Source: Botrytis cinerea B05.10 (Eukaryota > Ascomycota > Leotiomycetes > Helotiales > Sclerotiniaceae). From it: a DNA stretch of 64,000 nt. Position 1 is the first letter of the stretch. Each line of letters starts with the position of its first letter. Made by a program: the position numbers and the translations under genes. Below the pieces are notes generated by a model. It saw nothing but the letters and a program-made list of their open reading frames with translations, searched no databases and was not told the origin of the DNA. Where the stretch lies: the NCBI RefSeq assembly GCF_000143535.2, contig NC_037316.1:992001-1056000 (forward strand), in the 5' to 3' direction. Shown here one piece after another: positions 33,397-42,975 of the stretch.

Positions 33397-34629
33397 ATGT
33401 TATTAGTATCCCCCATCCGCGCGACTGGTCTTGCAGTCCTCGTGGGCTCAAGTCAGGCAGTTGCTTCCCAAATTTCTTCCCCTTCCAATCAAACTTCAGT
33501 CGGATTGTCTGAAGAGAATAAAACTCTTTTTGGTCATTACGATACCATAACTCACCTTATGAGCAATCTCCATGGCAGGATTGGCATCAACGATGACGCC
33601 ACGAAGAATTTTCAGCTTGGTAGACAAGAGCCACATTTTATCGACCCCAAGGACCTCAAAATCGTAGCAGTATACGATCTCAGCAAGTACAACGAGGCAG
33701 ATTGGGTAAGAATCAATGAACAAGAAGTCGTTCTGCAGTGCGGCAGTGTCAATACCGCAACTACTGGAGAAGATTGGGCTCTTATGCAACGCTGCACCAA
33801 AGAAGAGGTTGCTATCCGTCGATTGATGGCCACATTCAATGACGAAGGCCATGAATTTGTTGTGTCAACCCCTGTTCTTAGACAAGCATCTACAACCCGC
33901 GAAGGCACCCACCGATGCATTAAAGGCTCTTGCCCAAAAGGTCCCCTGGCACTCGCAATTCCTACCTCTGCAACAATGCTTTCAAACCGCGCAGTTGCTG
34001 CATCAACTATTCGCAGTAGTTTCTCTCAGCCGACTGTAAAACATAGTGGTAGTGGTCTCAACGAACCGATTGAGACTGCATCACAGACTACCGACCATCT
34101 CCAGGCGCAGAATACACCACAAATTGGTAGCGTCACACAATCGACAATTCCTATGACGATTACACGTGCTTCAAGTTTAGAAGATTTATCTCCAAAATCT
34201 CCAATCGAAAACGAAGTCATCGAGGCAACAACCGAGGACCTTCCATGGCCGGAAGACCTCCCAGCTGGTCGTTGGCTGGCCAAACGAAAAGTAGATCCGA
34301 TGGTCAGCGTTAAGAGACCCGAATGCGTTCCTCCACCAGATGATTTCGTTTTGTCGGGAAAGGTCAAAACAGTTAGCCGTAATCCACGCAAGACTTCGTA
34401 TACTACTATTGAATACTGGGGTTATACTTCGACTGCGATTATCCCTCCCGATCCTAACCGCCCGCCACCAAAGCCATCTGTTATAACACCATCTTGGGTA
34501 ACAGCTTCGTTCTTCCAAACATGGTCTTGCCGCAAAATCTGGATGCAATATTTCAATATGGATTATGTTCGGAAGAGAGATATTGTAGAGAGAGTCTTGG
34601 ATGATTTGCAAGCTGCTGCTCGCAAGTAA
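33397..34629 (+). CDS. Secreted hypothetical protein, intronless
   Basis: Single exon, 410 residues. The first 24 residues (LLVSPIRATGLAVLVGSSQAVA) form a likely signal peptide with an Ala-x-Ala-type cut. Residues about 60-165 contain a compact segment (DLKIVAVYDLSKYNEADW, NEQEVVLQCGS, EDWALMQRCTKEEVAIRRL). A Ser/Thr-rich linker follows, and then a C-terminal segment with prolines (PPDPNRPPPKPS) and WVTASFFQTWSCRKIWMQYF. There are six cysteines, an even number that fits an extracellular protein. No membrane segment follows the signal. I do not recognise a family. Effector-like or cell-surface roles are possible, but nothing in the sequence proves one. Confidence 0.6.
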   Translation: MLLVSPIRATGLAVLVGSSQAVASQISSPSNQTSVGLSEENKTLFGHYDTITHLMSNLHGRIGINDDATKNFQLGRQEPHFIDPKDLKIVAVYDLSKYNEADWVRINEQEVVLQCGSVNTATTGEDWALMQRCTKEEVAIRRLMATFNDEGHEFVVSTPVLRQASTTREGTHRCIKGSCPKGPLALAIPTSATMLSNRAVAASTIRSSFSQPTVKHSGSGLNEPIETASQTTDHLQAQNTPQIGSVTQSTIPMTITRASSLEDLSPKSPIENEVIEATTEDLPWPEDLPAGRWLAKRKVDPMVSVKRPECVPPPDDFVLSGKVKTVSRNPRKTSYTTIEYWGYTSTAIIPPDPNRPPPKPSVITPSWVTASFFQTWSCRKIWMQYFNMDYVRKRDIVERVLDDLQAAARK

Positions 34630-35557
34630 TAGGAAGATGTGGCTTGGTTGAAGTACTCGGGAAATAGGAACTGGGATGAAGTTACAAGGCACCTGTTTGG
34701 GTATCAATAGAATCAGGGAATAAGATTGGTTAAGGGACTTTGTTCGAGTCAAGATCTGGAGATAGGTCTAAGTATAAAGGGCAGCAAAGTATGATAGTAC
34801 TCGGGTTGCCATTCTGCAATACATCAGACTTATATAGATAGATAGAATAATTCTACAATTCTGCTGTTACAAGTTGCTAGCACTTTGACGCGCAATGAAG
34901 TTATAACGTATGGTGGCTAACCTGACGGAACGTTCTTCACACTTTCTTTGACAACAACTCATCAAATCCTCGATATTATACAGGGAGGGTGTCACCATCT
35001 TTGTATGGCCTCGTAGAATTCTTTGACGAATCCTTTGATGAAGAACAACCACGGCTTATCTGTCATCTATAATTTTTCATCTTCACGCTGCATGTCTTGC
35101 ATAGGACATATTTACGGCGGCACAAAATATTGAAGCAAATGTATGGATTGGATGACGTTTTCTGTAACCTGACATCCTGAATTGTTCGACATGTAATTTA
35201 CAATGAAGAAGCATTTAACAGTGATTCTCTAGGAATCTTGTGATTTTACTATTATTTGTCGGCTTATAAGTTAATTACATTGATCACATCCAAATCACCA
35301 ATTGTATCAAGTTTTAGTGCCGTATTTCGTAATTCTTTTAGTGTCATTTGATAGCCCTCATCTCATCCCGCCCACCGAAAGAAAAAATAGTAGCCCCGCC
35401 ATTCATCAAATCAGCCAGCCTTACCAAACCTACATGATATAAAACCAAACGAACAATCTCGAAAAGACAATACAACGAGAAATAAACCCATTGATTTCAC
35501 GACAAGTTCAAATAATCGCACTTGAGAGAATATCCGTGCAGGAACAATCACAACAAA
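34630..35557. other. Intergenic region upstream of MTHFR
   Basis: AT-rich sequence with no supportable gene. It contains the 3' end of the secreted protein gene and the MTHFR promoter and leader. Confidence 0.5.
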
Positions 35558-37549
35558 ATGGAGAAAATTACAGAAAAGATCGCGGCATTGCCTCCGGACA
35601 CCAATTACTTCTCCCTCGAATTCTTTCCGCCCAAGACCTCAATGGGTTCTTCAAATCTACGTGCTCGTCTTGACAGAATGTCTAGAGCATTGAGACCTTT
35701 ATTTGTTACTGTTACATGGGGAGCCGGTGGATCTACCGCGACCAAGTCTTTGGAACTCGCAGAGTTATGTCAAAGGGATTTGGGCCTCACAACGTGTCTA
35801 CATTTGACCTGCACAAACATGAGTCGAGCATTGGTGGATCAAGCATTGGAAGATGCAAAGGCATTGGGAATTAGAAATATATTGGCTTTGAGAGGCGATC
35901 CACCTAGGAGCGAGGAATATCGTGCCTTGGACGAGAAGAATGGTGATACCCCTGCCATGGATTGGGAGTTTGAGTGGGCAATCGATTTGGTACGATATAT
36001 TAGAAAACAATACGGCGATTACTTTTGTGTCGGAGTTGCGGCATACCCAGAAGGACATGCGGATGAAGGACATCCTGAGGGTCAGAGCCTTGAACATGAT
36101 CTGCCATACTTGGTGGAGAAGGTTCAAGCGGGCGCGGATTTTATCATGACACAATTATTCTTCGATGTCGACGCATACGATGGATTTGAACAAAAGCTAC
36201 GAGATCATCCAAGTGGCGCATTCAAGGATATCCCTATCATCCCTGGTATGATGCCAATTCAAAGTTATCAAATGATCAAGCGAACTACGAAACTTAGCCA
36301 CGCGAAACTACCTTCAACTATTATAACAAGATTGGATGCGGTCCGAGGAGACGATGAGATGGTTAAAAAGGTAGGAGTGGATATTTTGAGCGAAATGGTC
36401 GAACATTTGAAGAGCACAAAATCTCAGTACTCGGGTCCTAGGGGTTTCCATTTCTACACCCTCAATTTGGAGAAGGCGGTATCTTTCATTTTGGAACGAA
36501 CAGAACTCATTCCAGACGCTGAAACTGTCGCCGCTTTGGAACCAGAATATGTTCCTACTATTCCTGACATCGCAGATTTATTGTCTATCCATAGTGGATC
36601 TCACAAACGTAGCTCCAGACGTCGATCATCTGTTGGATCTGATCCTTACAATCGCATTATAATTACTGCACCTCAAACCTCCAACCCTAGCTTTGAAGCT
36701 ACAGCCCAAGAAGCTGGTATTCCAGCTGAAGCTGTCAACTCTCGAGCCAACACTCTTGCAATTAGTGAAGGAGAAGGTAGTCTTGGTCGAGAGGCCACAT
36801 GGGATGACTTTCCCAACGGTCGTTGGGGTGATGCTCGTTCTCCTGCTTATGGAGAGATCGATGGATACGGTGTTTCACTCCACATGTCGATTAATCAAGC
36901 TATCAAACTTTGGGGCCATCCAAGTTCCAGAGCTGATATCACTGACATCTTCATTCGTCATTTAGAAGGTCAACTCACCGCCATTCCTTGGAGTGAGGAA
37001 GGCCTCAATGAAGAAACCAACTCTATCAAAAAGCAACTCCTCAGTCTCAATAAGAAAGGTTGGTGGACTGTAGCTTCCCAACCTGCAGTCAACGGACTCA
37101 AATCCTCAGACTCAATTTTTGGATGGGGACCCAAGAATGGTTTCGTATTCCAAAAAGCATTCGTAGAACTCTTCATTCCAGTAGCCGATTGGAAAACCTT
37201 ACACGCTAAACTCACATCCCCTGATCTCTGTGACACAGTCTCTTTCTACGCCTCAAATGCCAAAGGAGATTTCATTTCCAGTGATGAAGCGGTCGGAAGC
37301 ACAAATGCAGTTACATGGGGTGCATTCCCTGGAAAAGAAATCATTACACCGACGATTATTGAGGAGGTCAGTTTCAGGGCATGGGCGGAAGAAGCATTTG
37401 GAATTTGGGGAGAGTGGGCCAGAGTTTATGGAAAGGACAGTCAAACGAGGAAGATTATTGACGGAATTAAGGAGGATGTTTGGTTGGTTAATGTCATTCA
37501 TCATGCTTATGTGGAGGGAGAGGGATTGTGGGATGTCCTTTTGAGTTAG
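35558..37549 (+). CDS. MET12: Methylenetetrahydrofolate reductase, MET12-type
   Basis: Single exon, 663 residues from the first true ATG of the frame. The TIM-barrel catalytic domain (about 1-310) shows YFSLEFFPPKT, FVTVTWGAGGSTATKSLELA, HLTCTNMSRALVDQALEDA, NILALRGDPPRSEE, FCVGVAAYPEGH and QAGADFIMTQLFFDVDAYDG, the folate and FAD-binding motifs. A linker (about 340-410) is Ser/Arg-rich. The C-terminal domain includes LGREATWDDFPNGRWGDAR, SPAYGEIDGYG and SSDSIFGWGPKNGFVFQKAF. The TVTWGAGG and GWGPKNG wording follows yeast Met12 rather than Met13. The enzyme reduces 5,10-methylene- to 5-methyl-tetrahydrofolate for methionine synthesis. A second, MET13-type gene would be expected elsewhere in the genome. 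Confidence 0.95.
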   Translation: MEKITEKIAALPPDTNYFSLEFFPPKTSMGSSNLRARLDRMSRALRPLFVTVTWGAGGSTATKSLELAELCQRDLGLTTCLHLTCTNMSRALVDQALEDAKALGIRNILALRGDPPRSEEYRALDEKNGDTPAMDWEFEWAIDLVRYIRKQYGDYFCVGVAAYPEGHADEGHPEGQSLEHDLPYLVEKVQAGADFIMTQLFFDVDAYDGFEQKLRDHPSGAFKDIPIIPGMMPIQSYQMIKRTTKLSHAKLPSTIITRLDAVRGDDEMVKKVGVDILSEMVEHLKSTKSQYSGPRGFHFYTLNLEKAVSFILERTELIPDAETVAALEPEYVPTIPDIADLLSIHSGSHKRSSRRRSSVGSDPYNRIIITAPQTSNPSFEATAQEAGIPAEAVNSRANTLAISEGEGSLGREATWDDFPNGRWGDARSPAYGEIDGYGVSLHMSINQAIKLWGHPSSRADITDIFIRHLEGQLTAIPWSEEGLNEETNSIKKQLLSLNKKGWWTVASQPAVNGLKSSDSIFGWGPKNGFVFQKAFVELFIPVADWKTLHAKLTSPDLCDTVSFYASNAKGDFISSDEAVGSTNAVTWGAFPGKEIITPTIIEEVSFRAWAEEAFGIWGEWARVYGKDSQTRKIIDGIKEDVWLVNVIHHAYVEGEGLWDVLLS

Positions 37550-39382
37550 GGAGCATCGTAGCTAGAGATGGGAAATCGGATCAGGAAGGATATTGAATGC
37601 GATGGCTGCTTTGGATGGATGCATCTTATGGATTTGAATAAATTAGTTGGCTGCATACATGATAGGTGGGAGGGATTAGTTAAAGGTGTTGGGCGTATAG
37701 GAGAATCATCAGATTGAATTCAACTTTGTTTTTGATTAACTATATGAATTCAAAAGGATTGAATGCCTCTGGGTTGTTGCTGGGGGATTCTGAATGTATC
37801 TTGATTGCTTCAATATTGTGTATAAACTTTGAATTTGTGTGGCAACTATGTTCTTCTGCTTTTCTAACTTTTTTTTTAGGATCAATGTGCGTTGGAATCT
37901 AAATTGATTCGTAGTCATTTCTTATCCAGTTATTAACTTTGATATTTATCGAAGATGGTATCTTACTTGACTTAACTTACCTAGAGAGATATGGATGTGT
38001 ACTTCACTCAAGACCAGATCACTATACATCATACATCACATCATACATCATATCACACATCAAATATTACACACCTCGCCTCACATCACACCCTGCGATC
38101 TAAACCAAACAAGTATAAGAGAAACTCGCAAAACTTTTTATTGATTGCTTCTGTGTGGGATAACTAGCTGTGATTCATTCATTAATCCTTGTTCATTCAT
38201 TCTGTGATATTATCATTCTTAATTATTGAAGAAATGGGTTTGTGATGGATGGATGGATGAGTGTATGAATTTGCGTGTCTGCTATCCATGCATCTATCTG
38301 CCACCTAGGAATGTGTGAATGTACGTATGTATGAATGAATGAGCGAATGAAATAAACCGTGATATTCCTCCTAAGATGTTGCAAACACCATCGTCATTCT
38401 GGATTAAACGAGGATTTGAATGAGGAATCGACTGATGAATTGACTAACTGACTGACTGACCAACTGACTATCCATACCCGAATGAATAGAAAGAGATGGA
38501 TGCATGAATGAATGAATCAATCAACTACCTGAACGCGACGCGAACCTAGGAAAAGAAAGGAAAATGAAATAAAACAAAGGGCCAGGGAAGTAGAGAGAAA
38601 TCGACTCCGGTTGCAAGTGGGTGTGTCCTATCTATCGTATCATATCGTGTCGCCTCGCACACCCCGCGTGAGAAATTGTATTGAGTCGAAGAAAGGTGAA
38701 TCTGAATCTGAATCCAGCAAATGGTGTCAAGTTTTCAAAGATGAGATAAGATGCTATCGAATGCATGTTTATCCATCCATCCACTCGCACTCGTACTCCT
38801 CGAACCATAACCGACGAAAGGCAAGCTCCTTGGTGAGATCTCAGACTCGGATCGAAAGCATGAATTAGCTCGTTGGTATGACATGGAAAGTAAATACCAG
38901 AAAACATCTTCTCGATGTTTGGCTCTGAGAGAGGGAGAGTTCGTCGAGCGGGCGTTGCGAGAGAGTTTAGAGAAGGTGGTGAATTGACAAAAGCGGGTTC
39001 TAGACGTGTTGAAATAGAGGGAGGGAAATTTCGGCCGTGGATATGCAATGGGGAAGCAAGCGAGGAGGGAAAAATCAAGCAGACGAAGTGAACTGTGAAA
39101 GGAAAAAAAAACCGAAAGTCGAAAGCGTAATAAGATGAGGACCTCCCCTAATTGTATTCATGAAATGAAGTATTTGCATGAAGAATAGGCGAGAAGAGGA
39201 AAACGTCGAAAGTTGAAGTAGAGGTGAGACGATGAAAAGGGTTGTCGTGTCTGAGCCAACGAAAATAAATCATCCAGGATCCGAATGTCGTAGCATGCAT
39301 GATTTTGTGATCGCTGTGTCGTTATCGCGCTATTCGATGTTCCATCGCAATCACAACATCCGTTACAAACTGAAAAAAAAAT
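37550..39382. other. Microsatellite-rich intergenic region between convergent genes
   Basis: About 1.8 kb with no supportable gene. It is unusually rich in short direct repeats: an ATCATACATCAC-type run at about 38022-38080, GGATG and TGAATGAATG runs at about 38245-38350, ACTGACTG near 38445, and GAATGAATGAATCAATCAA near 38505-38525. A 148-codon open frame at 38632-39078 (minus) looks random. The array gene's 3' end lies at the right side. Confidence 0.5.
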
Positions 39383-42300
39383 CTAGGACTCGTCGTCGTA
39401 GAAAACATCTTCCTCCTCAGCAACATTATTTCCATTTCCGTGGCCATAGCCATGACCATTTCCATTTCCACCATCAAATACACCACCAGCAAGCATATCC
39501 TCATCACCCTCTGCAGCGCGACCAAAATCATAAGCACTGAAATCCTCGTCCTTGATGATGAAATCATCGTCTCCATCATCATCGGAATCGACGTAGCTCT
39601 TGATGGCGTTTTTCACAGCACGGCTAGGAGTAGCGGGTTTTTTCTCAACGCGGCCGCCCTTGACTTTGTTGATGGTTTCCTTTTTGACCGGAGAACCCTT
39701 CTTAGATGGTGTGGGCATTTCCATATCGCTATCATCATCTCCTTCCTCGTTGCTGGATACAGCGGCTTTCTTGGCGTTCTTCTTGGGTGTTCGCTGAGCA
39801 CGACCCTTCTTGGGTGTTGTACCTAGGAAATCATTAGTACCGGGCGGAGAGTTAAGATCCCAAGCGGATTCCTTGCGCATTCTGTTGTTTGTGTTAGTTC
39901 TTGTATTCGCGAATTAAGTGGGGAATAGAGCTAGTACATACCTTTCGAAGCGAGTGGATATAGCCTTACCTGTAACACCATCACCGTATTTATCGGCGGT
40001 GGCTGAGAGATGTTAGTTAGATATTCTTTCGTTGGATGAGTGGTAGTGATGAATTGGCGATGACAAAATGAAATATGAAGGCGTAGGTGCGTAAAATCGG
40101 CACGAGGATGGAAAGTGGTAGGAAGAGTAAGAACCATTCTTAGCAGCAGCTTTGATGGGTCGAAATCTATGCTCGAGAGCAGATGCCGTGGTACCATCAT
40201 CCAACCACTTTGCCATTGCTATGATGTATATTAATATCTGATCTGGGTCTCTCAAGATTAGGGAATGTGTGCTAGTGACAATATGAAATGCAGCATAGGG
40301 TAACGGGGAAATTCTCGCATTTGTCAGCACCAATTTTAAGAGTTTGTGGGTCAATTCCAGCTTTGAAAGCTTCGCGCTGGCGATGCGCATTGGCTTTGAG
40401 AGCTCGAAATTGGAATTCAATTCCGCCCTTTGTAGAGTCCTTGCCGAACATATTGCTGATTTCTAGATGATGGGAGAGATTAATGATACGTTTTTCATGT
40501 TATTGTTTAGACGAACATCAATCAAAGGAAATATTAACGAGACACCAGTGCTTTCAAAGAACACTCGTCCTGATTGCCGCGTTTTCTAGGATTGGGATTC
40601 AGAGCTACGTAAAAGTCCTTGGGATCTTTTCCGTTGAGCACTGCTTCTTTTTGGATCTTAGCACCAGCTCCGATGCCGCGAAATTGCCATTTAATTGAGG
40701 TGACGTCTGAGTCCGAACCGAAGTGCCTCGCCATTTCTGTTGACTAACATTAATCTTGAGGACAAAACGGTTATGGGGTGCTAGGGAATGTGCATGTATT
40801 CCAATGCGCGCAATGAAATGTGTGAATCAAGAGACCATTGGAATTGAATGTAATATCCTTGCAGTCTTTGCCAGCAGCTCTCGCACTGCGAATCTGATCG
40901 ACATTTCTCTTGATGCTGGTTGCAAACTGGAATTTGATTCCACCAGTAGAAGCATCTGAGCCAAAACACTTTTGAACTTCTGGGAAAAGTTAATATGTGC
41001 TTGAAATAAATATGTGTGCAGGGATACGAGATAATATAGATCGAATTCTTGAATAAAACATGGTAGAACTTCTGACCAGTCTTGCCACCAGTGACAATAT
41101 CAACCGTTGAAGGATTTTTGCCTGCAGCAAGCATGGCTTTTTGACGCTTGGCTATAATCTTGTAACGAGTATCGAATTGAAATCGAAGACCATTGGCAGT
41201 GGAATCTCCCATCAACTTGTCCATTTCTGCAATCGATCAGTCGTGGGGCATCATGTGACATTTATGAAAGTGTGATGTGTGATGTGAACCGAAGGAAAAG
41301 GCACATGAGATCAAGATAGACGGAGTTCCTGACCACCTTTGTCTTTTTTAGGAGCCGCCAAATCTTCCAGGTCAACATTCTTAGGGTCATGACCAGCTGC
41401 TCGCATCTCGGTTTGGCGACTGCCTAGAACCTTGATTCGCTTGCCAATCTGTTGTTTGATAGCTTCAATGGTAACGTCTGATCCCATGATTGCAACTATC
41501 TCTAATAATTAAGGTATCAGTTCTTGCCAAATGTTGTTGAAAAGATGCTTATGTTGTGCTGTGATGTAATGAAATTACTCATGAAAACTGTAGGGTAGAT
41601 GACAGAACTTCTGGGCACCTTTGGGTTCACTTAATCCTAACTTGTCAAGGCTGACATCTTTAGAATCTCTACCAGCTGCAAGCATTAACATCTGACGATT
41701 ACCGAGAACTTTGACAGTACGATGAAAGTGATTTTTGAGAGATGAAGCAGTAGTGTCTGATCCCATAATCCTAGCAGTCTCTAATAATTTGATATCAGTG
41801 ACGTTCAAACAGAATGAAGACCGGAGAAGTGATACAGTGAAACACAATCAGAAAAGCTAGAAGCTCCGACCGAACTGTGCTTTAACACTAATAGCAGTAA
41901 TTCCTGATCCCATCTTTGCAGCAGTCTCTAAGGGGATATCAGTGGAATTCGAAAAGAAGGAAAGGTGCTTGGTGGTATGTGCAGATTTAAAAGAAGTTCC
42001 GAAAATATCAACAGAACTTCCTGACCAGCCTTATATCGGCGAGAACCCAAGTCTGTCAAATCGACATCTTTGCAGTCCTCGTCTGCATCACGCATGGCAA
42101 TCAAGCGTTCACTAAGCGGTTTGATGGTTTCTCGAAGCTGCGATTTAATGTGACTCGCTGGAGTTGCTGATCCCATAAGCTCAGAAATTGCTAGTGCAGC
42201 ATTAGTGTAGGCAAAAGGGACAAATTTGTGCTCTTGTGATATGAGACTTGAAAGACAAGAAAAAATATCAGCTCATAATACCTTTGCCCTTGCAGGCAAC

Positions 42301-42975
42301 CCCTCCATTTGTATCGCCCACATTCATGAGGATAGGATCTTCTCCTTTGGCGACGGCAGCGTTGATCAATTTGGCATCGGACTTCAGACGCCTAAATCTG
42401 TTTTCAACTGCAGAGGCAGTACAATCTCCACCAAAGCGAACGCTGATTTCTATATTAAAATCAATACAAAAACGGGGAGAACTGTTCGCAAAAATGTCGT
42501 TGTGCGTGAAGAGCAAAGTGGAAAAAAAAAATGGAAAAGAACAACAGCTTAAGCTCCAGGATATAAGATACCTTTCTTAGCGATAGAATCATTCTCGAGA
42601 TCGACAGTAGAGGCATTAAGACCTGCATCGACTGCGTTTCGAAGGCTCTCGGCCTTTCGCTTTATGCCATTCATACCATGCCAGATCTGATGATAAGTCG
42701 ACTCATCTCCGTAATATTTGGATATTGCTGGAAAAATTATGAATAAAGACAAAAGAAAAAATGGTTGGAGGACGGTTGAAATTGGGAAGAAATGAAACTA
42801 ATAACGAGGAGTGTTCTTGAATAAAATTGCTCACTAACCTGCGTAATCTAGTTTGAGATTTGGATGGGCAGCCACAATGGCGCTGAGGAGGCGAACTATT
42901 ATCGTGTGAGTATAGTTGTAAGAGAAGTGATCATTTGGACATACCGGTTGCTTCATAAGACTTCCAATTTGGCAT
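39383..42975 (-). CDS. Multi-exon protein with tandem Myb/SANT-like modules, one module per exon
   Basis: I read 15 exons on the minus strand: 42945-42975, 42839-42895, 42572-42727, 42282-42449, 42026-42190, 41871-41927, 41619-41780, 41337-41501, 41077-41226, 40836-40979, 40539-40736, 40331-40462, 40135-40218, 39942-40002, 39383-39881. The sum is 742 residues without an internal stop. Residues 1-29 (MPNWKSYEATVRLLSAIV then HPNLKLDYA) form a first helix. Eleven diverged units of 19-66 residues follow, most with a [FYM]-G-x-x-x-T core, a basic amphipathic helix and an A-G-x-D-x-K-D end. A final half unit (KYGDGVTGKAISTRFER) comes next, then a tail with TPKKGRAQRTPKK, basic SPVKK and an acidic, Gly/Asn-rich end. 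The first helix plus the last half unit resemble small fungal Myb/SANT-like proteins; a chromatin or DNA-binding role is inference. Some middle splice sites are uncertain, especially the donors at units 9 and 10. Confidence 0.7.
40135..42727 (-). repeat. Tandem exon array of eleven diverged module units
   Basis: Eleven consecutive exons each encode one copy of the same module: unit 1 at 42572-42727, 2 at 42282-42449, 3 at 42026-42190, 4 (truncated) at 41871-41927, 5 at 41619-41780, 6 at 41337-41501, 7 at 41077-41226, 8 at 40836-40979, 9 at 40539-40736, 10 at 40331-40462, 11 (short) at 40135-40218. Every intron is phase 1. Units 4, 5 and 6 share an acceptor-side block ending ATGGGATCAG, so they are the youngest copies. 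Spacing between unit starts is about 230-340 bases. Copies are related at protein level but mostly too diverged at DNA level to look like a simple repeat. Confidence 0.75.

Noticed and set aside
38022..38080. Regularly spaced ATCATACATCAC units resembling a CRISPR array
   Set aside because: Contiguous microsatellite with no unique spacers, in a eukaryotic genome.
38632..39078. 148-codon minus-strand frame near the 3' end of the array gene
   Set aside because: Random-looking composition, no domain, and it sits in a microsatellite-rich non-coding stretch.
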